64,000 bases of DNA, taken from Verrucomicrobiota bacterium (GTDB lineage: Bacteria > Verrucomicrobiota > Verrucomicrobiia > Limisphaerales > BJHT01). The notes under the pieces were generated by a model. It saw nothing but the letters and a program-made list of their open reading frames with translations. It was not told the DNA's origin and did not search any database. The position numbers were made by a program, and so were the translations under genes. The DNA lies in the NCBI GenBank assembly GCA_014193395.1, contig BJHT01000005.1:1-64000 (forward strand). Direction: 5' to 3'. The number at the start of each line of letters is the position of its first letter. The first letter of the stretch is position 1. Of the stretch, positions 35,310-44,328 are shown one piece after another.

Positions 35310-35481
35310 GCCGAGGATTCGTACCATCCAGTGTTCGCCGGCCGAGTGACGGACTGGAGGCTGGTTTCCTCCCGTTTTTATCGCGTCGTGCCGGAGGCGC
35401 GAAGCGGAGTTAGCCGCGGGCTGAGCACCACTGGCTGCCAGCCTGCGCTTCGGCGAAAAGCGCCACGCCCCGCGCTTCTTT

Positions 35482-36570
35482 TCACTTCCCCTTCAGCGGC
35501 AGCGCCACGACGGCCTTGCGCCGGTGGGATTCGTAGATCGCGGAAAACATCTCGACCACGGCGCGCCCGTCTTCGCCGGTCACCAGCGGCGGGCGGGCCT
35601 CGCGGATGGCGCATAGAAAATCCTGAATTTGCAGCGCGTGATAATGCGCGACGGCGTCGATGACTCCGAAGTGCGCGCGGTCGGTGGCCTGAAATTCCGA
35701 CAGCAGATGCTCCTCACCGGGGATGGTCCAGAGGTCGTTGAGGGGCGGCTCGGCGATTTTGGAAACGCCCGCGATGAAGGTCGCACCGCGGTCGGTCTCG
35801 ACGCCGACGGACGCGCCGTTCGCCCCGTGGATATGAACTTTGGTGAAGATCCCCGGCCGCTGCGACAAGCTGGTGACAATCGAGCCGAGGCCGCCGTTGC
35901 GGAAGGTGAGCGTCGCCACCGCGGTGTCATCCACCTCGATGGAGGGATGATTCAGATTGCTCCAGCGGCCGCTGATTTCCGCCACGTCGCCCATGAACCA
36001 GCGCAGCAGATCGAGCTGATGCGGGGACTGATTGACCAGCACGCCGCCGCCTTCGGTCGCCCATTTTCCGCGCCACGGATCGGACTCGTAATAGGCCTGG
36101 TCGCGCCAGCTAAACATCTGAAACACGCCGAGCACCGGACGGCCAATCTTCCCGGCGGCGATGGCGGCCTTCATGCGCAGCACCGGCTCGTAGAAACGCC
36201 GCTGGCTCATCACGCCGAGGGTCACGCCGGATTTTTGCGCCGCACCGAGCATCGCATCGCAGTCGGCGAGGCTCGCGGCCATCGGTTTCTCCACCATCAC
36301 ATGCAGTCCTGCCTGTGCGGCCAGCACGGCGCTCTCGGCGTGCAGCGGGTGCGGCGTGCAGATGAACACGGCCTCCGCGCCGGATTCCCGGAGCATCGTC
36401 GGCGGGTCGCGAAAGGCGCGTCCGCCATGCCGTGCGGCGAAAGCTTCCGCGCGGTCGAGACTCGGATCGCACACCGCGACCAGCTTCGACTCGGGCAACG
36501 CCGCCAGTGCGGCCGCGTGGAGGCCGCCGACTTTTCCGCAACCCACCAGTGCGGTGCGAACGGGTTTCAT
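35482..36570 (-). CDS. Gfo/Idh/MocA family oxidoreductase
   Basis: A 362-aa protein. Rossmann motif VGCGKVGGLHAAALAA (about residues 9-24), VAVCDPSLDRAEAFA, the cofactor/lysine motif HVMVEKPMAAS (near 95), and the C-terminal domain block GGGVLVNQSPHQLDLLRWF with the catalytic-type His. It probably oxidises a sugar or cyclitol using NAD(P). Its ATG overlaps the stop of the upstream TIM-barrel gene (4 nt), so the pair is translationally coupled. Oxidoreductase plus xylose-isomerase-like barrel is a recurrent PVC sugar-catabolism pair. Confidence 0.9.
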   Translation of the reverse strand: MKPVRTALVGCGKVGGLHAAALAALPESKLVAVCDPSLDRAEAFAARHGGRAFRDPPTMLRESGAEAVFICTPHPLHAESAVLAAQAGLHVMVEKPMAASLADCDAMLGAAQKSGVTLGVMSQRRFYEPVLRMKAAIAAGKIGRPVLGVFQMFSWRDQAYYESDPWRGKWATEGGGVLVNQSPHQLDLLRWFMGDVAEISGRWSNLNHPSIEVDDTAVATLTFRNGGLGSIVTSLSQRPGIFTKVHIHGANGASVGVETDRGATFIAGVSKIAEPPLNDLWTIPGEEHLLSEFQATDRAHFGVIDAVAHYHALQIQDFLCAIREARPPLVTGEDGRAVVEMFSAIYESHRRKAVVALPLKGK

Positions 36571-37484
36571 CTTTGTGGAGCGGGAAGGTCGCCGAAGTAG
36601 CGGTCCACCATGCGATGCAGATAGGCCAGTGACTCCGCCATTTCCTCCATGCCGTTCATGCCGTCCTCGATGCTAATCCACCCGCGATAGTGGTTTTTCG
36701 CGAGCAAGGTGAAGATCGCGGGATAGTCATTCAGGCCCTTGCCCACGACGCCGTGTTTCAGTTTGGGCGAATAGCCGAGCGTGCCGTCGCTTTGACGCAG
36801 TTCGTCGAGCGTCGCGCCCGCGGTGAGTGAGCGGTCGCTCGCGTGCATGCTCACCACGCGGTCCTGCACGGCCACGAGCCAATCGAGGGGATCGTCGCCG
36901 GCGACGATGGCGTTCGAGGGATCGTACTGCACCCCGAAATGGATGCGGTCGGGAATGGCGGCGAGAATTTTCAGGAACACGTCTTTCTTCTGCGCGAACT
37001 CGGGGAATTTCCAGAAGCCGTCTTTGTAATGATTTTCGATCCCGAGAATCACATCGCACTCGCGGGCCACCGGCAGCAACTCGTGGATGCACTCGACCAC
37101 CCATTCAATGCCGTCCTCGATGCGAACCTCCGGCCGCCGCTGCCCGCTGAGCACGCGACACACCGCGCGCGGGCCGCCCAGACGCCGGGTGACGTGGATC
37201 ATCTTGGCCTCGTGCTCGACGGCCCGCTGACGCGCTGCGCGCTCCGGTTGCGTGAAGTCCGGCGAGCAGCAGAGCATCGGCATCGCAAAGCCAGCGGCAT
37301 GAATGGCCTCGCCGACCGAGTCGATGTAGCCATCCTCAAGGCTGGTGAAAAAGCCCTCATACATTTCCAGACCGTCCGCCTCCAGCGTTCGGGCCATGGC
37401 GATCCAGTCGAACACGGACATCGTCCGTTCGCCGGCGATTTTCTCGAGATAGCATTTGGGAAAGGCGGAGATTTTCGGTTTCAT
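36567..37484 (-). CDS. Sugar phosphate isomerase/epimerase (xylose isomerase-like TIM barrel)
   Basis: A 305-aa protein of the AP-endonuclease-2/xylose-isomerase-like superfamily. It has the metal-site pattern of the family: DVILGIENHYKDGFWKFPE (Glu and His), IHFGVQYDPSNAIVAGDDPL (Asp), VSMHASDRS (His) and WISIEDGMNGMEEM (Glu) in order along the barrel. Cytoplasmic. It acts with the coupled oxidoreductase; the substrate is unknown. Confidence 0.88.
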   Translation of the reverse strand: MKPKISAFPKCYLEKIAGERTMSVFDWIAMARTLEADGLEMYEGFFTSLEDGYIDSVGEAIHAAGFAMPMLCCSPDFTQPERAARQRAVEHEAKMIHVTRRLGGPRAVCRVLSGQRRPEVRIEDGIEWVVECIHELLPVARECDVILGIENHYKDGFWKFPEFAQKKDVFLKILAAIPDRIHFGVQYDPSNAIVAGDDPLDWLVAVQDRVVSMHASDRSLTAGATLDELRQSDGTLGYSPKLKHGVVGKGLNDYPAIFTLLAKNHYRGWISIEDGMNGMEEMAESLAYLHRMVDRYFGDLPAPQR

Positions 37485-37739
37485 GAAAGCGACGGCATCC
37501 TGCCGATGGCGCCGGTGAGGGCAAGGGGGTTCCCGCCACGCGGGGCGGTGCGCGGTGGCCGCGGAGTGCGGCCGTCCCCGGCCGCAGCAACGTCCGCACG
37601 CACGGGCGCTGTTGGATCACCCGACGTCCCGCTGCGCGCCAACTTTCTGCCGCCATTGCCAACGCTAATCATGCGGTTCCACACCCACCCACCTCAAATT
37701 TTGGAGCCGTAATTCCGCCACGGACCGCTGAGTTTTGGC

Positions 37740-37794
37740 TGACGAATGGGGACTGACGAATCGGGGCCGAGTTCGCCGGTCCCCATTCGTCAGT
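37740..37794. repeat. Paired inverted repeat (short, CTGACGAATGGGGAC family)
   Basis: CTGACGAATGGGGAC at 37740-37754 and its exact reverse complement at 37780-37794, with a second CTGACGAAT copy inside the 25-bp spacer. A GC-rich segment upstream (37548-37604) can form CGGCCGTCCCCGGCCG. Together with the next repeat this accounts for much of the 37485-38136 gap, where no protein gene is supported. Confidence 0.75.
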
Positions 37795-37906
37795 CACAAT
37801 TCCAGGCCGGTTCTGGAAAGGCCGTTTCGGCACCGTCGCGGAACGACAATGGAAACGAAGCTACGGTGATGGAGATTGAGAGTCGGCCTGCTCGCCGCCA
37901 GCACCG

Positions 37907-38016
37907 CTCTGCGGTCTTTCCCAACTCTGCGGTGTTCTGTGTTTGCTTCCGGGCGACCGGCCGCGGCGGGAGGGGAGGCTGATCAGAACACCGCAGAGAT
38001 TGGAAGGAACGCAGAG
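37907..38016. repeat. Paired inverted repeat, CTCTGCGG family (copy 2)
   Basis: Arms 37907-37939 and 37984-38016, with cores ACTCTGCGGTGTTCTG and CAGAACACCGCAGAGA, share the arm sequence seen at 10402-10513 and 44329-44426. The spacer is 44 bp. It lies about 120 bp beyond the 3' end of the tRNA-Tyr gene. Confidence 0.85.
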
Positions 38017-38136
38017 GGAGGTGGGCAAAATCCGACGTCCTCGGTGAAGGATCACAACCAGTTGCACGCCCCGCACCCACAGCTTTCCGGAAAAAACGCG
38101 CTGAACTGCGCACCGGCCAAAAGAGGCTTTTAGAAT

Positions 38137-38222
38137 TGGTGGTAGGAGCTGGATTCGAACCAGCGAAGGCGTAAGCCAGCAGATTTACAGTCTGCCCCCG
38201 TTGGCCACTTGGGTATCCTACC
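38137..38222 (-). tRNA. tRNA-Tyr (GTA)
   Basis: The acceptor stem GGTAGGA/TCCTACC closes an 86-nt tRNA (including encoded CCA at 38137-38139). The anticodon stem-loop is CAGACTGTAAATCTG with anticodon GTA at 38186-38188. A long variable arm follows, as expected for bacterial tRNA-Tyr, and the T-arm contains GGTTCGAATCC. It is divergent from ffh, which starts 85 bp away. Confidence 0.97.
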
Positions 38223-38307
38223 GATCACCGGCCCGGCGATGAAGGCGCAGACTAGGCCAGACGTGCATCGCCTTGTCAAACGTCCTCTCGCTCCCTAGCG
38301 TCCCGCC

Positions 38308-39648
38308 ATGTTTGATTCACTTTCCGGCAAGCTCCAGAACGTTTTCCGCAACCTCCGCGGCCTTGGAAAAATCTCCGAAAGCAACGTCAGCGACTCCCTC
38401 CGCGAGGTCCGCATGGCCCTCCTCGATGCCGACGTCAATTTCAAGGTCGCCCGCGATTTCATCGAGACCGTCAAGACCAAGGCCATCGGCGAACACGTCG
38501 TCCAGAGCATCCAGCCCGGCCAGCAGATCATCAAAATCATCCACGACGAACTCGTCGCCCTCCTCGGTGCCACCCACGCCGGCCTGACGCTCAGCGGCAA
38601 CCCCGCCTGCCTCATGATGGTCGGCCTCCACGGCTCCGGTAAAACCACCTCCAGCGGCAAGCTCGCCCGTCTCCTCCTCAAGCAAGGCCGCACGCCCCTG
38701 CTCGTCGCCGCCGACGTCTATCGCCCCGCCGCCATGGACCAGCTCGAGACCCTCGGCAAGCAACTCGAAATCCCCGTCTTCACCCTCAAGGGCGAAACCG
38801 ACGTCCTCAAAATTGCCCGCCAGGCCCTCGACACCGCCCGCGCCACCAACCGCAACACCCTCCTCTTCGACACCGCCGGCCGCCTCCAGATCGACGAACC
38901 CCTCGTCCAGGAACTCGTCCGCCTCCGCGACCTCATCAAACCCCAGGAAATCCTCCTCGTCCTCGACGCCGCCACCGGCCAGGAAGCCGTCAACGTCGCT
39001 ACCCATTTCGACAAGGCGCTCAACATCACCGGCGCCATCCTCACCAAGCTCGACGGCGACGCCCGCGGCGGTTCCGCCCTCAGTTTCAAATCCGTTACCG
39101 GCAAGCCCATCAAGTTCATCGGCACCGGCGAAAAACTCGACGACTTCGAACCCTTCCACCCCGAGCGCATGGCCTCGCGCATCCTCGGCATGGGCGACGT
39201 CGTGAGCCTCGTCGAGCGCGCCACCGAAGCCATCAGCATGGACGACGCCCAGCGCATGGAAGAAAAGATGCGCAAAGGCGAGTTCACCCTCGATGACTTC
39301 CTCGAACAGCTCCGCCAGATGAAGAACATGGGTTCCCTCGAAAAACTCGTCGGCATGTTGCCCGGCGTCGGCGACCAGATGAAAGGCATCGACTTCAACA
39401 AGAGCGAACGGGAATTCCGCCGCATGGAAGGCATGATCTGCGCCATGACCCGCGGCGAGCGCGCCAAGCCCGCCATCCTCAACGCCAAGCGCCGCATCCG
39501 CATCGCCAAAGGCAGCGGCGTCACCGTCGCCGAACTCAACAACCTCCTCAACCGCTTCAATCAAATGCAGCAGATGATGAAGAAGATGGGCAAGTTCTCG
39601 AAAATGATGGCCAAGATGGGCGGTGCCATGCCGGGGATGATGCGGTGA
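38308..39648 (+). CDS. ffh: Signal recognition particle protein Ffh
   Basis: A 446-aa SRP54 GTPase. N domain (about residues 1-90). G domain with P-loop GLHGSGKTTSSGKLA (G1, near 107), DTAGRLQIDEP (G3) and TKLDGDARGGS (G4). Methionine-rich M domain from about residue 300 (MRKGEFTLDDFLEQLRQMKN, FRRMEGMICAMTRGERAKP, KRRIRIAKGSG), ending in a Met-rich tail that binds signal sequences. It works with 4.5S RNA and FtsY to target proteins to the membrane. Codons are strongly C-ending (CTC, GCC, ATC), unlike the G-ending neighbours, consistent with high expression of a core gene. Confidence 0.98.
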   Translation: MFDSLSGKLQNVFRNLRGLGKISESNVSDSLREVRMALLDADVNFKVARDFIETVKTKAIGEHVVQSIQPGQQIIKIIHDELVALLGATHAGLTLSGNPACLMMVGLHGSGKTTSSGKLARLLLKQGRTPLLVAADVYRPAAMDQLETLGKQLEIPVFTLKGETDVLKIARQALDTARATNRNTLLFDTAGRLQIDEPLVQELVRLRDLIKPQEILLVLDAATGQEAVNVATHFDKALNITGAILTKLDGDARGGSALSFKSVTGKPIKFIGTGEKLDDFEPFHPERMASRILGMGDVVSLVERATEAISMDDAQRMEEKMRKGEFTLDDFLEQLRQMKNMGSLEKLVGMLPGVGDQMKGIDFNKSEREFRRMEGMICAMTRGERAKPAILNAKRRIRIAKGSGVTVAELNNLLNRFNQMQQMMKKMGKFSKMMAKMGGAMPGMMR

Positions 39649-39695
39649 GAAGGGGCGGACGCAATCATTGCATTCGCAGACACTCCCAGTTAGCA

Positions 39696-39801
39696 CCACT
39701 AACCGGCACTAACTGGCACTAATAAAATGCTCGGAGCGACTTAATTTCGTGGATGCGGCTCAGCCCGGTTCTCTTTAGTGCGGGTTAGTGCCGGTTAGTG
39801 G
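39696..39801. repeat. Paired inverted repeat (CCACTAACCGGCACTAAC family)
   Basis: Arms 39696-39722 and 39775-39801 are reverse complements at 25 of 27 positions. Each arm repeats the 9-mer GGCACTAAC two to three times. The spacer is 52 bp. It starts 48 bp after the ffh stop and may serve as its terminator. The rest of the 39649-40032 gap shows nothing clear. Confidence 0.9.
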
Positions 39802-40032
39802 TTTCCAGTCCCTACCTCAGAATTTCCGCCTAACTCAGTCAGTATCCGGCTGCTGTTGTTGCGCCATCCCGGTTTGCGTCAATTTCCATCCGTGACGGCG
39901 ATCCGATTTGCCCGTGGTCTGCGGGCTTCTTCACCAACGCCTTGCTGCAGAAGCGGGCCGCGACCGGTGGTCCTGAACTTCGATGAAAACAATTTCCAAT
40001 TCGATGTGGGCTGCCAGCATCGCGGCTTGAAA

Positions 40033-42504
40033 ATGCAAACAAAGCTCGGGAGCAGAAACGTGGGGCGCCCCAGTCAGTGGGCGGTACAGCTATTGGTTGG
40101 GATTGCGTTGTGGCTGGCGCGCGCAGCGGACCTGACAGCCGAAACGCTGAAGTTTGAGCCAGAGCGCAAGGGGGTCGCTGCGGTGATCGACCCGGCGGCA
40201 TCCGGCAAAAGGGCGGTGGCCATCAATGTCGAGGCGGAGTCAGGGAAGGTGGTGCTCGGCATGGTGAAGAAGCCGCTGGCTCCGGGGTTGTATCGCTTCA
40301 CTCCGCGGGTGCGATGGCATCTGCCGGCGGATTATGATCAGTCGCGGCTCCGACTGACACTTAACTTTGTCGTGGAGGGCAAGCTGGTCACACAGATACC
40401 GATGCTGTGGCCACACTTCAATTCGCGTCCCGGAGTTTACACGGAGTTTCCCATGCAACTCTCCTTCACCAGACCCACCACACCGACCATTGAGCTAGCG
40501 TGGTCTGTCGCCGCCGTGCCCGCCGGAGAGCGCCCGCGGCTCGTGCGGCCGATGAAGGGGCCGTCCATTGATGAGACTGGCACTAAGTCGCCTCCGAAGA
40601 TCAAAGGTTCACCGGACCTCGGCGATCTGGTGGGTGAGCTTCAGGCCGATGTGGCGGTGTCACTGGCGGGCATTACTTACCCGGCCGTGCTGGCGGACCA
40701 ACTCACCATCACTCCTGAGACTACCACCCTCTCGGTCGAGAAGGTCTGGCCTGAGAAGGTCCATGTTTATCCCGGAGAAGCCAACCCCGTAGAAGTAACT
40801 CTTCGTAACTACCAAAGCCGTCCCGAGACGGCGCTGGTGCGGCTGGAAATCCGCACTGGACTCGCCGAAATCTCGGCACCGCAGGAAACGCAAGTCACCG
40901 TTCCCGCCGGCGGCACGGCACAGCATAGCTTCCAGTGGAAATCAGGGAAACGAGAGTACGGGCACGAGGCGCATGTCACGATCGTGGCGGGCGGCAAGAC
41001 CGTGCATGAGGCGGCGGAGTATTTCTCGGTCGGCGCTCCCATCTGGAAGACAGCCGTGCAAGGCAGTGGCTTTCTTACTTGGTTCGGGCGGGAGTTCCAG
41101 TTTCCCGAGCATGTGGAATCCAACCGTCGCGCCTATATCAACGTGGAGGAGGCCTTTAGCTGGCAGCCGAGCAGTTGGACTGACCTGAATCCCACCGGGG
41201 AAGACTGGTGGACCGGACAGGGCAACGCCCACAACAGTCTCAAGGGTCTGCGTCAGTGGATGGGTCTGAGTCACTCCAATGGGATCAAACTGATCACCTA
41301 CTCCTGGCCCAGCGCCAGCGGCCCGGCGGGGATCGAGTGGGGACGGAGGCATCCGGACTTGGTCACTCATGCCCAGATCGGTCTGGCGAGTGAGTTTCAC
41401 GATGTCGAGGACCTCCGGCTCTATGACCTGCTGCATACAAACCTGATCTACAAAGGCTACCAATACGGGGTGTGGCACGGGTTTGGCATCAATCGCGGCT
41501 ATCTCAAGACCATTGATCTGGGAGCCGAAGAAATCATCAAATCCGCGCGCAACTTCGGCTGGGATGGCGTGCGGTTCGACTCACCCCCCGGCTGGAGTGC
41601 GATGGGTGCGGAGGATGTGCATGAGGAATTCAAGCGGATGAAAGTCGCCGATAAGATCGCCGGACTCCTGCCGGAGTTCATGGGGGTGAAGACGGGCGAC
41701 TGGGATGACCTGGCCATCTCGACCCGCAACGTGCGCTGGCTGCGGCATAGGTTTCAAACCGAAGTCGGCAAACCTTTCGCCATCTCCTATAACTACGGTG
41801 TGGACGTGGGTGCCGACGGAAAGGCAGGACGGCCGCTGGACTTCTTCCGCGAGTGCTGCAAGGACGGTGGCCAAATCATGCACGAGGCGATCCGGCTCTC
41901 GGGAAGCTGGGAGTCCTATCGTAAGACGGTTCTTCAGCAGGCCGAGGTGGCGCGGCAGAATGGCGGCTTCCACACTGTCTTCCACCCTGACCGGGCGGCG
42001 GACTGGGGCCGCAACTTCTCGGCGATCTTCACCTTTGCCTCCGGTTCCCATCCGTATGGGAACTACGGCTGGGGACCGAAGCTGGTCGGGGCATACAGTC
42101 AGTTGATGACCCGCTACGGTGAGTACTGCTGGGATCTCGCGCTCACACCAATTCCGGCCGATAAGTCGGGAGTTACCGTCCAAAGTCAGTCACCGCTGCT
42201 GTGGCAAGACTATGTTCGGCAGCGCACCATGTCGGATGGATCAATCCAGACCGTCGCGCATCTGATTACCCCGCCACCTATGGATGCCGTGGTCCCCGGC
42301 GGCAAGCTCGGCGCTTTCGCACCGTGGCAAAAGGACGTGATGGTGAAAAGGAAAGGCACGACCAAGCCGTCCGTCTGGCTGCTAAGCGCGGAGCCGTCAA
42401 CCCGCGCTGAACTGCTGACCGTGCGACAGGACGGTGATGCTTTCGCCGTGACCGTGCCCGAGCATCGGCTCTGGAGCATGCTGGTTTGGACGGAGGCGAA
42501 GTAG
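40033..42504 (+). CDS. Large secreted protein with a glycosidase-like TIM-barrel region, family not recognised
   Basis: About 823 aa from the ATG at 40033, chosen because it precedes a signal-like hydrophobic run (WAVQLLVGIALWLARAADLT); the frame is open further upstream. The first half is beta-rich, with Ig/NEW3-like segments (VHVYPGEANPVEVTLRNYQ). The second half reads like a glycosidase barrel, with AEEIIKSARNFGWDGVRFDS followed by PPGWSAMGAED, FAISYNYGVDVG, and a late DRAADWGRNFSAIFTFASGS. The Asp in GVRFDS is a plausible catalytic acid by analogy with GH13/GH36-type barrels. I do not recognise a named family. The next gene follows after 12 bp and is probably cotranscribed. Confidence 0.65.
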   Translation: MQTKLGSRNVGRPSQWAVQLLVGIALWLARAADLTAETLKFEPERKGVAAVIDPAASGKRAVAINVEAESGKVVLGMVKKPLAPGLYRFTPRVRWHLPADYDQSRLRLTLNFVVEGKLVTQIPMLWPHFNSRPGVYTEFPMQLSFTRPTTPTIELAWSVAAVPAGERPRLVRPMKGPSIDETGTKSPPKIKGSPDLGDLVGELQADVAVSLAGITYPAVLADQLTITPETTTLSVEKVWPEKVHVYPGEANPVEVTLRNYQSRPETALVRLEIRTGLAEISAPQETQVTVPAGGTAQHSFQWKSGKREYGHEAHVTIVAGGKTVHEAAEYFSVGAPIWKTAVQGSGFLTWFGREFQFPEHVESNRRAYINVEEAFSWQPSSWTDLNPTGEDWWTGQGNAHNSLKGLRQWMGLSHSNGIKLITYSWPSASGPAGIEWGRRHPDLVTHAQIGLASEFHDVEDLRLYDLLHTNLIYKGYQYGVWHGFGINRGYLKTIDLGAEEIIKSARNFGWDGVRFDSPPGWSAMGAEDVHEEFKRMKVADKIAGLLPEFMGVKTGDWDDLAISTRNVRWLRHRFQTEVGKPFAISYNYGVDVGADGKAGRPLDFFRECCKDGGQIMHEAIRLSGSWESYRKTVLQQAEVARQNGGFHTVFHPDRAADWGRNFSAIFTFASGSHPYGNYGWGPKLVGAYSQLMTRYGEYCWDLALTPIPADKSGVTVQSQSPLLWQDYVRQRTMSDGSIQTVAHLITPPPMDAVVPGGKLGAFAPWQKDVMVKRKGTTKPSVWLLSAEPSTRAELLTVRQDGDAFAVTVPEHRLWSMLVWTEAK

Positions 42505-42516
42505 AAAGTGCCAATC

Positions 42517-44256
42517 ATGAAACTGAACCTCATACGGACCGCGGTGTTGGGCTTTGCGCTAGCCCGATTGATACTCGATGTGAACCCGGCCGTGGCGGCG
42601 GAGGCGGGTAAGGAGGCATGGGTTTGGAAGCCTTCGCTCCTGCCCAAGGCGCTCGTCCTTGAAGGTCTCTGGACAGACTACTTTCGCGTGACTCCCGCCT
42701 TGCACGATGCGGGAATTCGTTACCACCAGAGTTATGTCTCGCGCAGTCCGTATTTTGGTGGCTACACGCGGTTCTATCATCTGCCGGCGATCGATGAGTT
42801 GAAGAGTTACTCGGTCATCGTCATCGCCAATCTGGATGCACCCTCGCTCAATGCGGAGAGATTGAAGGCCTATCGCGAGTTTGTCGCGCAGGGCGGTGGG
42901 CTTGTGGTGCTGGGAGGTTACTGGGCCTTTAGTCGCGGAGCTTACGCCGGGACGCCGCTGGAAGAGATGCTGCCGGCGACCTTTGCACCGGAACATCGTA
43001 TTCCAGAGACTCCCGAAGGTCTGCCGCTGCATCCCGGTGCGCAGGCGACTTGGAAGCCACCGATCGAGTTGAAGTCCAAGCCGGTGGCTTTCTATGTGCA
43101 GACTCTCACTCCCAAGCCGGATAGCACGGTGCAATGGCTCGCGGGAGACAAGCCCGCACTCGTATCGGGAAGCTTCGGCAAGGGTCGGGTGGTGGCCTGT
43201 GCTTTGACTGCCAATGGGGAGACACCGGCGGGAGTTATGCCGTTCTGGGACTGGCCGGAGTGGCCGAAGCTACTGGGTCAGGCATTGGACTGGGCGGCGG
43301 GCGCGCGCCCGACGGTTCGTCCCGCAACGGGCGCGGTGAAGCCACATCTGACCGACGACGAGATGAGTGCGCTGACTTTGGGCGGGGTAGTTACTCCTGA
43401 CATGGTCCGCCGCATTAGTGAGCGTCCGAATTCGGAGACAGTCGAGGCATTGTTCCAGCATGTCATGCGTCCAGAGGGTGGCGGCAAGGTGGATCTCGCG
43501 ATGGTTGTGCCAACTTTGTTGCCATTTGTCCGAGTGGAATGGGGCGTGAAACTCAAAGAGTCACTCAAACAGTTCAGTCCCGATCTCAAGAGCCGGCAGG
43601 CCGCGCTGATTCTGCTGGGCGCCTCGCGTGATCCCGGGGCTTACCCGTTGCTCGTGCAAGCGCTGCAGAGTGAGGAGACTAGGGAGGCGGCGATGAATGG
43701 TCTGGGTCGGTTGGGCAGGGCGGAGGCGGTGCCACTTATCCTTAAGTTGCTAAGCCGGGCGGAGGCGGCGTGCAAGGTCGCCGCCAGTGCGGACACTCCC
43801 GGCCCCAGCGTTTTCGCGTCCGATCAGGGGAGCACGATTGTGGAGGCGGCGATTGCACTCTACCGGCTCGGCGAGCCGGAGGCCGTGCCGCGGATGCTGG
43901 AAGTCTATGCGCAGGTGCATTTACTCACTCGGATTTTTGAGAATGCGGTAAAACGGAGAGTCTCGGACACGGACCCGCAAGGGATCGGAATTCTGAAGCG
44001 CCTGCATCAAGGTTTGGAGAAGCTGGTGCTGATGCGGGAGAAACTCCGCGCCGAGGCCGGGCCGCTGCCCGAGACACAGCGCGCCGCCTTTCTCAAAGCG
44101 GCGGCGGAGGCGAAGGACCCGGTGGCCGTGGAATGGCTGTGTCTCGCAATGGAACAGTCCGCCGGGTCACTGCCCGCGACTACTTGGGAGCCACTCATCA
44201 TGGCGCGCGACGGAATTATCGCGCGGATGAGCCGGGCACTTGCAGGTGGCAGGTAG
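42517..44256 (+). CDS. Secreted protein with glutamine-amidotransferase-like (ThuA-type) domain and HEAT-like repeats
   Basis: About 579 aa from the ATG at 42517; an in-frame GTG lies 9 bp upstream. After a signal peptide (LIRTAVLGFALARLILDVNPA) comes a class-I glutamine-amidotransferase-like domain: ALVLEGLWTDYFRVTPALHD, YSVIVIANLDAPSLNAERL, REFVAQGGGLVVLGGYWAF and FGKGRVVACALTANGETP. There is no nucleophilic Cys, so it is probably a non-catalytic or ThuA-like fold. The rest (about 310-560) has HEAT/armadillo-like helical pairs such as GAYPLLVQALQSEETREAAM followed by NGLGRLGRAEAVP. It is paired with the glycosidase-like gene. Function unknown. Confidence 0.65.
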   Translation: MKLNLIRTAVLGFALARLILDVNPAVAAEAGKEAWVWKPSLLPKALVLEGLWTDYFRVTPALHDAGIRYHQSYVSRSPYFGGYTRFYHLPAIDELKSYSVIVIANLDAPSLNAERLKAYREFVAQGGGLVVLGGYWAFSRGAYAGTPLEEMLPATFAPEHRIPETPEGLPLHPGAQATWKPPIELKSKPVAFYVQTLTPKPDSTVQWLAGDKPALVSGSFGKGRVVACALTANGETPAGVMPFWDWPEWPKLLGQALDWAAGARPTVRPATGAVKPHLTDDEMSALTLGGVVTPDMVRRISERPNSETVEALFQHVMRPEGGGKVDLAMVVPTLLPFVRVEWGVKLKESLKQFSPDLKSRQAALILLGASRDPGAYPLLVQALQSEETREAAMNGLGRLGRAEAVPLILKLLSRAEAACKVAASADTPGPSVFASDQGSTIVEAAIALYRLGEPEAVPRMLEVYAQVHLLTRIFENAVKRRVSDTDPQGIGILKRLHQGLEKLVLMREKLRAEAGPLPETQRAAFLKAAAEAKDPVAVEWLCLAMEQSAGSLPATTWEPLIMARDGIIARMSRALAGGR

Positions 44257-44328
44257 AAAGGCAAGGGAGCGACAAAACTCTGACGCTCCGTAAGCAGGAT
44301 ACCCGCTACGCGCGCGTTCGTCGGCGCT

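Noticed and set aside
38317-39699. A 460-codon minus-strand ORF opposite ffh
   Set aside because: Antisense shadow of a highly biased core gene; ffh itself is unmistakable.
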